Part shown: positions 55,126 through 63,998 of the stretch, in pieces
Position numbering within the stretch: the first letter of the stretch is position 1
Layout of the letters: each line of letters starts with the position of its first letter
NCBI RefSeq assembly: GCF_029537235.1
Contig: NZ_CP120638.1
Coordinates: 3,536,501-3,600,500 of the forward strand
From: Rhizobium sp. 32-5/1
Lineage (GTDB): Bacteria > Pseudomonadota > Alphaproteobacteria > Rhizobiales > Rhizobiaceae
DNA: 64,000 nt
Direction: 5' to 3'
Translations under genes and position numbers: made by a program
The notes under the pieces: generated by a model
What the model was told of the DNA's origin: nothing
The model's database searches: none
What the model saw: the letters and a program-made list of their open reading frames with translations, nothing else

Positions 55126-56274
55126 ATGACGGATCTGTTGATCGTCGGCGGCGGCATCATGGGCCTCTGGGCGGCCGTTATGGCGGAGCGCGCAGGCATC
55201 GAGACCACCCTTGTCGAGCGCAGCACGATCGGTGCCGGGGCAAGCGGCGGCATTCTCGGTGCGCTGATGCCGCATATGCCGGATCGCTGGAATGAGAAAA
55301 AGCAGTTCCAGTTCGATGCCCTCGTGTCGCTGGAGGCGGAGATCGCAGCATTGGAGGCAGAAACCGGTCTGTCGGCGGGCTATCGCCGCTTGGGCCGTAT
55401 CATTCCTTTGGCCAAGCCGCATCTGCGCACCATTGCACTGCGGCATGAGCAGGAGGCGCTTGAAAACTGGGTGTCCGCTGATCGCGGTTTTCATTGGCAT
55501 GTTCGTGATACATCCGCCCAGTCGGGCTGGCCGGACAGCAAAGTTACGGAAAGCGGCATTGTCTTCGATACGCTGGCGGCCCGCGTGTCGCCACGATTGC
55601 TGTTGACGATGCTGGCAACTGTTCTACGCCGATCCCGGCACGTGCAGGGGAAAGAGGGAATGGAAGTCGTCCGTCTTGACCCGCTCTCTGGCCAAGCCGA
55701 GCTCTCCGGTGGGGAAACGATTGCCTTCGAACACTGCATTCTCGCTGCCGGCGTGCAATCCTTTCCGCTGATCGACGCGCTGCGTCCATCGGCCCCTCAT
55801 TCGAGCGGCGTCGCCATCAAGGGGCAGGCCGCGCTGCTCAAAGCCGATATCGATCCGTCATGGCCGGTGATCTTTTCCGATGGCCTCTATATCGTTCCGC
55901 ATGAGAACGGCTGCGTTGCCGTCGGCAGCACCAGCGAATACAGTTTTAATGATCCCCTTGCCTGTGACGCGCAACTCGACGACCTCGTCGCGCGCGCCAT
56001 CGGTTTTGTGCCGGCACTTGCGGAAGCCGAAATTGTCGAGCGCTGGGCAGGCCTGCGCCCGAAAGCGGTTGGGCGCGAGCCGATGGTTGGCCGCCACCCG
56101 GATTTTCCGCGTCTGCTGACGCTCACCGGCGGTTTCAAGGTCAGCTTTGGCTTGGCGCATCGCCTTGCTGCTGCGGTCATCGGAGAGATTTCAGGAAACA
56201 GTCAGATTGCCCTGCCGGACTCGTTTCGCTGCGCCAGCCATATTGCTTTGATGCAAGGCAAGCAGGGCACATGA
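55126..56274 (+). CDS. FAD-dependent oxidoreductase, DAO/MnmC-oxidase-like
   Basis: A 382-residue FAD oxidoreductase of the D-amino-acid-oxidase (DadA/MnmC1) superfamily. The N-terminal dinucleotide motif LLIVGGGIMGLWAAVMAERAG is followed by GAGASGGILGALMPHMPDRW and a C-terminal RWAGLRPKAVGREPMVGRHPDFPRLLTLTGGFKVSFGLAH, which fits the oxidase half of MnmC (removal of the cmnm5 side chain). Its position back-to-back with mnmD suggests a split MnmC system. A glycine- or amino-acid-oxidase function is the alternative. Confidence 0.8.
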   Translation: MTDLLIVGGGIMGLWAAVMAERAGIETTLVERSTIGAGASGGILGALMPHMPDRWNEKKQFQFDALVSLEAEIAALEAETGLSAGYRRLGRIIPLAKPHLRTIALRHEQEALENWVSADRGFHWHVRDTSAQSGWPDSKVTESGIVFDTLAARVSPRLLLTMLATVLRRSRHVQGKEGMEVVRLDPLSGQAELSGGETIAFEHCILAAGVQSFPLIDALRPSAPHSSGVAIKGQAALLKADIDPSWPVIFSDGLYIVPHENGCVAVGSTSEYSFNDPLACDAQLDDLVARAIGFVPALAEAEIVERWAGLRPKAVGREPMVGRHPDFPRLLTLTGGFKVSFGLAHRLAAAVIGEISGNSQIALPDSFRCASHIALMQGKQGT

Positions 56275-56277
56275 AAA

Positions 56278-56304
56278 GGCCCTGCGACCGGATGGTGCAG
56301 GGCC
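56278..56304. terminator. Bidirectional stem-loop between oxidoreductase and PRC-barrel genes
   Basis: GGCCCTGC, 11-nt loop, GCAGGGCC, with AAAA before and CTCTTT after. Eight strong pairs between convergent genes, so a likely two-way terminator. Confidence 0.7.
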
Positions 56305-56323
56305 CTCTTTACGCCACTGTCTA

Positions 56324-56713
56324 TTACATCCAGTAAGGCGGAACGCCGTAGTAGTCATAGACGCGGCGACCGTTTTCCTTGTTCCAGTCATAGTCGCCAT
56401 TGCCATTGTATTTCGGCGCGTTCTCGACCTGTTCGCGGGTGATGTCCGTCTGATAGCCACCGAGGTTTTCGTCATAGCTGAGCTTTGCCCAGGGAAGCGG
56501 ATAGTGATCCTCGCCGATGCCGAGGAAACCGCCGAAGCCCAGCACGGCATAGGCGACACGGCCGCTACGCTTTTCCAGGATGACGCGCTCGATCGACCCG
56601 ATGTGCTTGCCATCGACACCATAGACCTTTGTGCCTTCGACCTTGTCGCTGGCGATCAGATCATGGGTTTCCTTGATGCTAGCGTCCTGCAGATTCGGAT
56701 TGTGATAGGTCAT
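56324..56713 (-). CDS. PRC-barrel domain protein
   Basis: A 129-residue protein with one PRC-barrel domain: DLIASDKVEGTKVYGVDGKHIGSIERVILEKRSGRVAYAVLGFGGFLGIGEDHYPLPWAKLSYDE, followed by a Tyr/Asn-rich end (YNGNGDYDWNKENGRRVYDYYG). PRC-barrel proteins of this rhizobial type have no known enzyme activity. The start at MTYHNPNLQ (56713) has a GGGAGAAAAC site. Confidence 0.87.
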   Translation of the reverse strand: MTYHNPNLQDASIKETHDLIASDKVEGTKVYGVDGKHIGSIERVILEKRSGRVAYAVLGFGGFLGIGEDHYPLPWAKLSYDENLGGYQTDITREQVENAPKYNGNGDYDWNKENGRRVYDYYGVPPYWM

Positions 56714-56887
56714 CGTTTTCTCCCTTATATTCAATGGATACGAGAATTAAACGGGACATTGGCCTGATGGTTCCATGCTTTTTGACCCGCATTTGCCTGC
56801 ACGCGCCGGCAGTTACCCGTTTGGATTCGTCAATCTGTCACGCAAATCACCTAGGGACTTGGCGGTCAGAGCGACCGGAGCAGGCCC

Positions 56888-57693
56888 ATGCGTTACGCCA
56901 TCTATTTCACGCCCCCATCCACGATCCGCTGTCGATCGCGGCGGCGAGTTGGTTTGGCCGCAATGTCTATTCCGGCGAGACCGTGGAGCGTCCTTCCGAC
57001 ATCGGCTTGAGTTCGCAGGAGCTGGCGTTCTGCACCGCCGTACCCCGTCGCTACGGGTTTCACGCGACCCTCAAGGCGCCGTTCCATCTGCATCCCGACA
57101 TGACGGAAGCTGCCTTGCTCAAGGCTCTGATGCAGTTTGCGGGAAGTGTTACGCCGTTTGATATGCCGCGCATGGAAATTGCACGGCTTGGTGATTTTTA
57201 CGGCCTGGCGCCGGTTTGTCCGAGTGATGCGATGCAGTTGCTGGCGGCAAGCGTGGTTCAGGCCTTCGATGAATTCCGTGCGCCGCTGAGCGAAGCCGAA
57301 ATCGAGCGTCGGAACCCGGATGGTCTCACGGCTCCACAATTCGCCAATCTTTACCGCTGGGGTTATCCCTATGTCATGGACGAGTTTCGCTTCCATATGA
57401 TGCTGACCGGCCCGCGTTCGGAACGGAATGCGACCGGGCTCGAAGGCGCATTGCGTCATGTCTTCGAGCCGGTGCTTGGCACACCGATGAAAATCGCGAG
57501 CCTTGCGCTTTTCGTGGAACCCGAGCCGGGAGCGCCGTTGCGCGTGCATTCGCAACACCCGCTTGGCAAGATCTCCGCCCATCGGGCGCCCTTGTCCAAG
57601 GCACGCACCGGATTGTCCGTCGCGGAGACCGGCCTTGTGTTCCGCGAATCTGCGGAGGTCCGTGCAGCGCGGAGCCTGGAGCGCGGCTGGTAG
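56888..57693 (+). pseudogene. DUF1045 (2H phosphoesterase-like) protein, one frameshift
   Basis: Protein of the DUF1045/phosphonate-associated 2H superfamily. The first His motif is in RRYGFHATLKAPFHL and the second in DEFRFHMMLTG; these two histidines form the 2H active site. The ATG at 56888 reads MRYAIYFTPP and then breaks in a C5 run (56912-56916); adding one C gives IHDPLSIAAASWFGRNVYSGE and a 268-residue protein. No phosphonate genes are nearby, so a cyclic-phosphodiesterase role on another substrate is possible. An IS element starts about 75 nt downstream. Confidence 0.82.
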
Positions 57694-57798
57694 CTCGACC
57701 TCCAAAGCCCTTGCCGTCCAACGCAACGTCTGGAGAAGACTTGTAAATCCTCTCGGGAAACTGCTCGCGCGGGGGTGCGGATAAAAAGTTGGACAGCT

Positions 57799-58707
57799 TT
57801 ATAAGTTAAGGCCGAGGCTCTTGCGATATTCGACCGGGCTGAGTGATCCCAGCGATATCTTGATCCGCTTCTCATTGTACCAGCGGATATAGGCGTCTAC
57901 CTCGGCAACGAACTGTTTGATTGTGATGGCCTTCCAATCTCGTGGATAAAATAGTTCCGTTTTCAATCGGCCGAAGAAGCCTTCGCATGCGGCGTTATCT
58001 TGTGAGCATCCCTTTCGGGACATTGAGCGAACCAGTTTCGCTTCGCTGATCCGCGTTAGCCAGCCTGGCCAGCGATAATGGGCTCCGCGATCGGAATGGA
58101 CGATTGGCCGTTCCTCGCCGTCGGTCACGGTCTCAATAGCTGCATCCAGCATAGTATTGACCAGCCGCGCGTCTGGTTGCGTTCCAATCGACCAACTGAT
58201 GACCATTCCGTCGAAGCAATCGATGATGGGCGAGAGATACACCTTCCCGGCTGGGATCTGGAACTCGGTGATGTCTGTCAGCCATTTCTCGTTCGGCGCT
58301 TTCGCATGGAAGTCGCGATTGATCAGGTTCTCGGGTGCCGGACTTATTTCTCCCAAGTACGATCCGAAACGCCGTCGGCGCGGTCTGGCCACGACCAAGT
58401 GCTCCTGCTTCATCAAGCGCTGGACAACCTTTTCCGAGATGATCACGCTCTTCCTGGCCAGTGACGCCTGTAGTCTGCGGTAGCCGTAACAACGACGGTT
58501 CGCTTCAAAGATTTCTGCAAGGCTGTGCCGGACGGCGGCATACTTGTCTGCCAGACACATGCGCGTGCGATGATAAAAGTAGGAGCTTCGCGCAATTTGC
58601 AGCTGGGCGAGCAGTTCTGGCAAGCGATAGGTATCTTTAAGGGCGTCAACCAGCTGTGTTTTTTCCCGATTACTCAGGATCTGCAGATCGACGCCCAGTT
58701 CTTTTTT
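57799..58707 (-). CDS. IS3-family transposase OrfB (DDE domain, via -1 frameshift)
   Basis: Catalytic part of the transposase. It reads in the -1 frame from the slippery site: an HTH-21-like segment (LPELLAQLQIARSSYFYHR, YGYRRLQASLARKSVIISEKVVQRLMK), then an rve integrase core with D in WLTDITEFQIPAG, D in IVHSDRGAHYRWPGW, and E in NAACEGFFGRLKTELFY, followed by WYNEKRIKISLGSLSPVEYR. It has no good start of its own near the slippery site, so it is expressed mainly as the OrfAB fusion. Confidence 0.88.
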   Translation of the reverse strand, partial: KKELGVDLQILSNREKTQLVDALKDTYRLPELLAQLQIARSSYFYHRTRMCLADKYAAVRHSLAEIFEANRRCYGYRRLQASLARKSVIISEKVVQRLMKQEHLVVARPRRRRFGSYLGEISPAPENLINRDFHAKAPNEKWLTDITEFQIPAGKVYLSPIIDCFDGMVISWSIGTQPDARLVNTMLDAAIETVTDGEERPIVHSDRGAHYRWPGWLTRISEAKLVRSMSRKGCSQDNAACEGFFGRLKTELFYPRDWKAITIKQFVAEVDAYIRWYNEKRIKISLGSLSPVEYRKSLGLNL

Positions 58708-59336
58708 AGGAGTTCATTGGCCTTCTTCAGGAGGTCATGCTCGAGTTGCAACTGGCGAACATCACGTTGGAGGGCTTCAAGCTGGCGCTCGAGTTCCTCG
58801 CGTTCCGGCGCCTGCGGGGTGGTTTTGCGGCGTTTCATGGAGGAAGGAGCCTCATGACCGAGTAGCTGGTCTTTCCAGTTGTACAACGTCGGCCTGCAGA
58901 CGCCCAGCCGGTCAGCCACCTGTTGGGCGCTTTCATCTCCACTACATAGTCCGATGACACCAGCTTGCTTCACCGCTGCGGGATAGGCAGGGCGCCACGA
59001 TCGACCCACCATCGATGTTCGCGTCTCCGGAAAGGCCTCACGTACCCATGCGGTCAGAGTTCCTCGACCAGGATAGCCGAGCGCCCTCATCGTCGCAGAG
59101 ATGCAACGATCATGGGTGCGGTAATGCTCAAGTGCCGCCTGCTTCTGACTCTTGGAATACTTTGGCGCTCGAGCTACCGGCTGAATACGCAGGTCGAGAT
59201 GCTGTACGTACTCGCGGTACCAACCCCTCAGCGCATTCTTTGTGGGATAACCCAACTGCCGAATGGTCCCGTTAAGTCGCTTGCCAAGCCTGATATAAAG
59301 CTCAACGGCTCGAAGTCTGTCTGCGTAGGAATACAT
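58674..59336 (-). CDS. IS3-family OrfA (DNA-binding protein)
   Basis: A 220-residue protein with two helix-turn-helix regions (GTIRQLGYPTKNALRGWYREYV; SAQQVADRLGVCRPTLYNWKDQLLG) and a C-terminal leucine-zipper-like coiled coil (EREELERQLEALQRDVRQLQLEHDLLKKANELLKK). It ends in the alternative frame after a slippery A-AAA-AAG at 58701-58707, which is in the right codon phase for -1 slippage into orfB. The ATG at 59336 lies just inside the right repeat. Confidence 0.88.
   Translation of the reverse strand: MYSYADRLRAVELYIRLGKRLNGTIRQLGYPTKNALRGWYREYVQHLDLRIQPVARAPKYSKSQKQAALEHYRTHDRCISATMRALGYPGRGTLTAWVREAFPETRTSMVGRSWRPAYPAAVKQAGVIGLCSGDESAQQVADRLGVCRPTLYNWKDQLLGHEAPSSMKRRKTTPQAPEREELERQLEALQRDVRQLQLEHDLLKKANELLKKNWASICRS
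58701..58707 (-). other. Programmed -1 ribosomal frameshift site
   Basis: On the minus strand CTA AAA AAG in the orfA frame presents A AAA AAG, the IS3-family slippery heptamer. Slipping back one base continues directly in the orfB frame. This frame change is a true biological one, unlike the many homopolymer breaks elsewhere in the window. Confidence 0.85.
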
Positions 59337-59447
59337 GAACTACCTCCTGGTGGTCCAAGTTTTCGTCCGCACCCCCGCGCTCCACTTTTCATCTCGACTT
59401 TCCGCCCTCGGATGTTACCGTTCCGGCATAATTCGAAGGATGATTTG

Positions 59448-60377
59448 ATGGCAGAGAGTTCCTATCCGCGTGATCTCGTCGGTTATGGACGCAATATTCC
59501 GCAGGTGCGCTGGCCGGGTGATGCGCGGATCGCTGTTCAATTTGTGCTGAATTACGAAGAGGGCGGCGAAAGCTCGATCCTTGATGGCGACAAGGCATCC
59601 GAATCGCTTTTGTCGGAAATCGTCGGCGCCCAGCCCTGGCCCGGACAGCGCAATCTCAACATGGAATCGATCTATGAATACGGTTCCCGCGCCGGTTTCT
59701 GGCGCCTGTGGCGTTTGCTCACCAGCCGCAAGATCGATGTCACCGTCTATGGCGTGACACTTGCCATGGCGCGCAATCCAGAAGCGGTCGCCGCCATGAA
59801 GGAAGCCGGCTGGGAGATCGCCAGTCACGGCTATCGTTGGCTGGAATACAAGGATTTTACCGAGGACGAGGAGCGCAAGCATATCCTCGAAGCGGTGCGC
59901 CTGCACAAGGAACTGACCGGCGCCCATCCGCTCGGAATGTACCAGGGCAAGCCATCAGGCAATACGCTGAAGCTCGTTATGGAGGAGGGCGGCTTTGTCT
60001 ATTCCTCGGACAGCTATGCCGACGATCTGCCCTATTGGGTGCCGGGCCTCACGCCGGACAAGCCGCATCTGATCATTCCCTATACGCTCGATGCCAATGA
60101 CATGCGCTTTGCCACCCCGCAGGGCTTCAATTCCGGCGATCAGTTCTTCACCTATCTGAAGGACACGTTCGACGTGCTCTATGCCGAGGGAAAAGAAGGT
60201 TTTCCGAAGATGATGAATGTCGGGCTGCATTGCCGCCTGGTCGGCCGACCCGGCCGTGCGGCAGCGCTTGCCCGTTTCATCGATTATGTTCTGGAGCACG
60301 AAAAGGTCTGGGTGCCCAAACGCATCGACATCGCGCGTCACTGGCATGAGCATCACAAGCCGGAGGGCGGCCTTTGA
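59448..60377 (+). CDS. puuE: Allantoinase PuuE (polysaccharide-deacetylase fold)
   Basis: Metal-independent allantoinase, 309 residues: YPRDLVGYGRNIPQVRWPGDARIAVQFVLNYEEGGE, EYGSRAGFWRLWRL, EIASHGYRWLEY, GMYQGKPSGNTLKLV, and MMNVGLHCRLVGRPGRAAAL are PuuE hallmarks. It hydrolyses allantoin to allantoate. Start at ATG 59448 with a GAAGGA site; the longer in-frame extension runs back into the IS element and is not real. The IS3 element ends about 68 nt upstream and may have displaced the native promoter. Overlaps uraD by 4 nt. Confidence 0.92.
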   Translation: MAESSYPRDLVGYGRNIPQVRWPGDARIAVQFVLNYEEGGESSILDGDKASESLLSEIVGAQPWPGQRNLNMESIYEYGSRAGFWRLWRLLTSRKIDVTVYGVTLAMARNPEAVAAMKEAGWEIASHGYRWLEYKDFTEDEERKHILEAVRLHKELTGAHPLGMYQGKPSGNTLKLVMEEGGFVYSSDSYADDLPYWVPGLTPDKPHLIIPYTLDANDMRFATPQGFNSGDQFFTYLKDTFDVLYAEGKEGFPKMMNVGLHCRLVGRPGRAAALARFIDYVLEHEKVWVPKRIDIARHWHEHHKPEGGL

Positions 60378-60881
60378 CGATCGATCGCGATGATTTCGTC
60401 GCCCGCTTCGGCGGTGTCTTCGAGCATTCGCCCTTCGTGGCGGAGCGGGCCTTTGATGCGGTGCCGTATATGCCACTGACGGCGAAGGACGTACATTCCG
60501 TGATGTGCGCGGCCTTTCGCACCGCAAGTGGCGACGAGCGCCTCAGCGTGTTGCGCGCCCATCCGGATCTGGCCGGAAAGCTCGCCATTGCCGGCGGGTT
60601 GACGGAAGATTCTGAAAGCAGAGCAGGCCTCCGCCGGTCTCGATCGCCTGAGCCCGGACGAGCATGCGCGCTTTACGGCGCTGAACACCGCCTATGTCGA
60701 AAAATTCGGCTTTCCCTTCATCATCGCCGTCAAGGGGCTGACGAAGGACGATATCCTTGCTGCCTTCGAAGAAAGGATCGACAACAGCGTCGATCAGGAG
60801 TTCGAAACAGCCTGCGCGCAGGTCGAAAAAATTGCCCGCCTGCGCCTGCAATCCATGCTCCCAGGAGAAGACAATGTCTGA
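60374..60881 (+). pseudogene. uraD: OHCU decarboxylase UraD, one frameshift
   Basis: 2-oxo-4-hydroxy-4-carboxy-5-ureidoimidazoline decarboxylase, the last step to S-allantoin. First frame: DDFVARFGGVFEHSPFVAERAFDAVP and LSVLRAHPDLAGKLAIAGGLT (catalytic His region). After base 60609 the frame must shift: removing one T from TTCTGAA restores SKAEQASAGLDRLSPDEHARFTALNTAYVEKFGFPFIIAVKGLT, giving 168 residues and a stop at 60881. The TTG start (60374) overlaps the puuE stop. Unlike most breaks here this is an extra base. Confidence 0.87.
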
Positions 60882-61914
60882 CACACCGTCCGCCGACCTG
60901 CCCGATTTCACCATCGGTGCGGTCAATCTCGCCTCTGCACGCCTCGGCGCCAAAGGCCTTTATGCGACGGATGATTTCTTCGCGCCGCTCGACCGCATGC
61001 TGCAGGACGAAGCCGCGAAATTTCTGGCCGACGTCTATGACGATAACGGCAAGTGGATGGATGGCTGGGAAAGCCGCCGCAAGCGCGTGCCCGGCCATGA
61101 TTACGGCGTCGTCAGGCTTGCGATGCCCGGCGTCATCCATGGTTTCGATGTCGATACCAGCCATTTCACAGGCAATTATCCGCCCCATTGCAGCATCGAG
61201 GCAGCCTTTGTGGATAGTGGCGATCCCGACGAGACGACGGTCTGGACAGAAATCGTGTCGAAGTCCCCGCTCGGTCCGGGTATTGGCGCTGCCGCACATC
61301 ATTTCTTCAAGACATCGGGTACGGCGGCGGAAAAAGTCTGGACGCATCTCAAGCTGCACATTTATCCGGACGGCGGAATCGCACGGTTGCGTGTCTATGG
61401 CACGGCGCATTTCGACTGGAACAAGGTCGGTGCCTCGCAGGAGGTTGATCTCGCCTATATCTACAATGGCGCGAAATCGCTCGCCTGGTCCAATGCGCAT
61501 TACGGCGTGCCGGACCAGATGCTTGGGCCCGGCCGCGGCATCAACATGGGCGATGGCTGGGAAACGGCGCGGCGCCGTGGTCCGGGGCATGACTGGGCAA
61601 TCATTCGGCTCGGCCATCCGGGCGTGATCAATCGCGTCGTCGTCGATACGGCGCATTTCAAGGGTAATTTTCCCGATACATGCGAACTGCTGGGCGCCAA
61701 TCTGCCGGGACACGCCGATACGTTCAGCGATGCCGAGATCGCTGACTCAGAGACGTGGAAGCCGATCCTGCCGCGCCAGAAGCTGCAGATGGACCATATC
61801 CAGGAGTACGCTGGCGATGTCCTGCAGGCGGTGGGGCCGGTAACGCATGTGCGCTATGCCATGTATCCCGATGGCGGCACCAGCCGTCTGCGGCTGTTCG
61901 GCACCAAGGCTTAA
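60874..61914 (+). CDS. alc: Allantoicase
   Basis: Allantoicase (allantoate amidinohydrolase, ureidoglycolate-forming), 346 residues, made of two related domains. The first has [56 protein letters not shown]; the second has [43 protein letters not shown], the repeated WE-R-R-PGHD and DT-HF-GN-P motifs of the family. ATG 60874 overlaps the uraD stop. It follows puuE/uraD in the purine-ring operon. Confidence 0.93.
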   Translation: MSDTPSADLPDFTIGAVNLASARLGAKGLYATDDFFAPLDRMLQDEAAKFLADVYDDNGKWMDGWESRRKRVPGHDYGVVRLAMPGVIHGFDVDTSHFTGNYPPHCSIEAAFVDSGDPDETTVWTEIVSKSPLGPGIGAAAHHFFKTSGTAAEKVWTHLKLHIYPDGGIARLRVYGTAHFDWNKVGASQEVDLAYIYNGAKSLAWSNAHYGVPDQMLGPGRGINMGDGWETARRRGPGHDWAIIRLGHPGVINRVVVDTAHFKGNFPDTCELLGANLPGHADTFSDAEIADSETWKPILPRQKLQMDHIQEYAGDVLQAVGPVTHVRYAMYPDGGTSRLRLFGTKA

Positions 61915-61917
61915 ACG

Positions 61918-62426
61918 ATGCGCGTGCTGCCGATCCGCTCGCTGACTGCAGACGCATTCCGCCCGTTCGGAGACGTGATCGAAGCGGATCCGGCCCGCAT
62001 GCGGCTGATCAATGGCGGCACGACGGAGCGTTTTCATGCGCTGGCAAAGGTCGATGTCGCGGGCGAGGGGCGGCGGCAATCCTTAACATTTTCCGCGGCC
62101 AGCCACGGTCCTTCCCCTATACCATCGACATGATGGAGCGCCATCCGCTCGGCAGCCAGAGTTTTACGCCGCTGTCGGCGCGGCCCTGGCTTGTCGTGGT
62201 GGCGCCGGATGCGGGCGGCCGGCCCGGCCGGCCGATGGCGTTTCTGGCCCGATCCCGGCAGGGCGTCAACTATCACCGCAATGTCTGGCATCATCCGCTG
62301 ATGGCGCTCGATGGCGTCAGTGATTTCCTGATTGCGGACCGGGAAGGGCCGGGCAACAATCTGGAAGAATTCTTCTACGACGAGGCCTTCCTCATCGAGG
62401 AGCCGATAAGGGACACGGATCTATGA
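61918..62426 (+). pseudogene. allA: Ureidoglycolate lyase AllA, one frameshift
   Basis: Converts ureidoglycolate to glyoxylate and urea. First frame: [24 protein letters not shown] and [13 protein letters not shown]; second frame: [44 protein letters not shown] (metal-binding His) and the C-terminal [16 protein letters not shown] is missing from the G4 run 62067-62070; restoring it gives 169 residues. ATGA overlap with hiuH. Confidence 0.88.
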
Positions 62427-62778
62427 GCGGACGCCTGACCACGCATGTTCTCGACACGGCACTCGGCAAGCCGGCGCAGGGGCTGGCGATCAACTTGTTT
62501 CGGATCGAGGGGAAGCCCGAACGCTGATCCGCTCCGTCGTCACCAATGCCGACGGCCGCGTCGATGGTCCGATGCTTGATGGAGAGGCCTTCGCCGTGGG
62601 AACCTACGAGCTTCTGTTCCATGCCGGCGACTATCTGCGCGCAACGGGTTCCGACCTGCCGGAACCCGCCTTTCTGGACCTTATCCCGCTGCGTTTCGGC
62701 ATCGCCGATGCGGGCAGCCACTATCATGTGCCGCTGCTGCTCTCGCCGTTCAGTTATTCGACCTATCGCGGGAGTTGA
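62423..62778 (+). pseudogene. hiuH: 5-hydroxyisourate hydrolase, one frameshift
   Basis: Transthyretin-like enzyme that hydrolyses 5-hydroxyisourate to OHCU, just upstream of UraD in the pathway. The first frame gives [28 protein letters not shown] with the N-terminal THVLD signature; the second gives SVVTNADGRVDGPMLDGEAFAVGTYELLFHAGDYL and the family C-terminus SPFSYSTYRGS. The break is in the G4 run 62509-62512; one added G gives 118 residues. Last gene of the puuE-uraD-alc-allA-hiuH operon. Confidence 0.9.
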
Positions 62779-62786
62779 GGTCATCC

Positions 62787-62823
62787 TTGACAGGAGAGTA
62801 TAGTTGTACGATATTTCGTACAA
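62787..62823 (+). promoter_or_regulatory. yefM promoter and operator
   Basis: TTGACA (62787-62792), 17-nt spacer, GATATT (62810-62815). The palindrome TTGTACGATATTTCGTACAA (62804-62823; 8-nt perfect arms) covers the -10. YefM-YoeB operators carry TGTAC cores, so this fits autorepression. Confidence 0.72.
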
Positions 62824-62845
62824 GTCGAATGCTGGAGACAGTCAG

Positions 62846-63130
62846 ATGCGAACGGTAATGTTTTCAAAGGCACGTGAAGAACTTGCGAGCATTCTCGATG
62901 AAGTCTCGAATGACTGTGTCACCGTGGAAATCGTGAGGCGCAACAAGCCATCGGTAATCCTAATCGATAAAAGCGATTATGAGGGAATGATGGAAACGAT
63001 GTATCTCATGTCAACCCCGGCCAATGCCAAGCGGCTGCTGAATGCCATCGAGAATGTCGATGCAGGAATTTATGAACAACATGATCTGATCGAGCCTGAG
63101 CTTTTGCCGAAAACGAAAAGGATTGGTTGA
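62846..63130 (+). CDS. yefM: Antitoxin, YefM/Phd family
   Basis: A 94-residue antitoxin: RTVMFSKAREELASILDEVSNDCVTVEIVRRNKPSVILIDKSDYEGMMETMYLMSTPANAKRLLNAIENV is the typical YefM sequence, with a DNA-binding N-terminus and a toxin-wrapping C-terminal tail. The start is taken at the ATG 62846 (GGAGACAG site), giving family length; the frame is open from 62804 through the operator. Its stop overlaps the toxin gene start. Confidence 0.9.
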   Translation: MRTVMFSKAREELASILDEVSNDCVTVEIVRRNKPSVILIDKSDYEGMMETMYLMSTPANAKRLLNAIENVDAGIYEQHDLIEPELLPKTKRIG

Positions 63131-63413
63131 TGTCTCCGGACAGCCGCATTTCCTTGATGTGGGAGCCGGCGAGTTGGAAAGAATACATCTACTGGCAGGA
63201 AACCGATCCGAAGATGGTGGTGCGGATCAACGATCTGATAAAAGACGCGCTCCGCCACCCTTTCGAGGGTATCGGAAAACCAGAGCCTCTTCGTAATCAG
63301 CTAAGACGCCACTGGTCCCGTCGAATTACAAAAGAGCATCGCCTCGTTTACCGGGTTGAGGGTGAGGGGAAAAGCAGATGCTCATTATCATTCAGTGCAG
63401 ATCGCATTATTGA
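63130..63413 (+). pseudogene. yoeB: Toxin, YoeB family, C-terminal frameshift
   Basis: Ribosome-dependent mRNA interferase YoeB: LMWEPASWKEYIYWQETDPKMVVRINDLIKDALRHPFEGIGKPEPLRNQLRRHWSRRITKEHRLVYRVEGEG. The catalytic C-terminal Tyr/His are reached only after a shift at the G4 run 63366-63369; one added G gives KQMLIIIQCRSHY and a stop at 63413, 94 residues, exactly the YoeB end. The uncorrected frame runs to 63552 with unrelated residues. Forms a pair with yefM. Confidence 0.88.
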
Positions 63414-63416
63414 CCA

Positions 63417-63998
63417 TCAATCCGCGAGCACATCCCGGTTGATGTCGCGGATATCGCGCTTGCCGCAAAGCGCCATGGTGATATCGAGTTCCTTCCGGAT
63501 GATTTCCAGCGCCAGCGTCACACCTGCTTCGCCCATGGCGCCGAGGCCGTAGAGGAACGGGCGGCCGATATAGGTGCCTTTGGCGCCGAGGGCGACAGCC
63601 TTGAGGACGTCCTGGCCGGAGCGGATGCCGCCATCCACGTGGATTTCGATTTTATCGCCAACGGCATCGACGATCCGCGGCAGCATGCTGATCGATGAAC
63701 GCGCGCCGTCCAACTGGCGACCGCCATGATTGGAAACGATGATGGCATCGGCGCCGGTGCGGGCTGCCATCTGCGCATCCTCGACGTCGAGAATGCCCTT
63801 AAGGATCAATGGCCCGCCCCACATCTCCTTGATCTCGGCGACATTTTCCCAGGACAGCTGGGGGTCGAACTGCTCGGCCGTCCAGGAGGAGAGCGAGGAA
63901 AGATCGGAAACGTTCTTTGCGTGGCCCACGATATTGCCAAAGCTGCGGCGCTGCGTCTTCAGCATCTGCATGCACCAAAGCGGTCGTGTGGCCATCTG
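63417..63998 (-). CDS. lldD: L-lactate dehydrogenase / alpha-hydroxy-acid oxidase LldD, partial (5' end outside)
   Basis: C-terminal half of an FMN-dependent alpha-hydroxy-acid dehydrogenase. Conserved: WGGPLILKGILDVEDAQMAARTGADAIIVSNHGGRQLDGARSSISMLPRIVDAVGDKIEIHVDGGIRSGQDVLKAVALGAKGTYIGRPFLYGLGAMGEAGV, which contains the FMN-phosphate GGR-x-LD motif, the catalytic His (SNHGG), the phosphate-binding DGGIRSG, and GRPFLYGLG. The frame is open to the window edge. It would oxidise L-lactate to pyruvate at the membrane. Convergent with yoeB. Confidence 0.92.
   Translation of the reverse strand, partial: QMATRPLWCMQMLKTQRRSFGNIVGHAKNVSDLSSLSSWTAEQFDPQLSWENVAEIKEMWGGPLILKGILDVEDAQMAARTGADAIIVSNHGGRQLDGARSSISMLPRIVDAVGDKIEIHVDGGIRSGQDVLKAVALGAKGTYIGRPFLYGLGAMGEAGVTLALEIIRKELDITMALCGKRDIRDINRDVLAD

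Larger units (their letters stand above)
57767..59380 (-). mobile_element. IS3-family insertion sequence
   Basis: About 1.61 kb, bounded by 28-nt inverted repeats at 57767-57794 and 59353-59380 (outer end GCGCGGGGGTGCGGA, inner end TTGGAC; 25 of 28 positions match). It encodes orfA and orfB on the minus strand, joined by an A6G slippery site, the standard IS3 arrangement for making the OrfAB transposase by -1 frameshifting. I see no convincing target duplication, so the exact ends could differ by a few bases. Both ORFs are open, so it may be active. Confidence 0.88.

Noticed and set aside
58965..59447. Upstream in-frame extension of puuE
   Set aside because: It reads through the IS element in antisense and joins puuE by chance. 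The ATG at 59448 has a ribosome-binding site and gives normal length.
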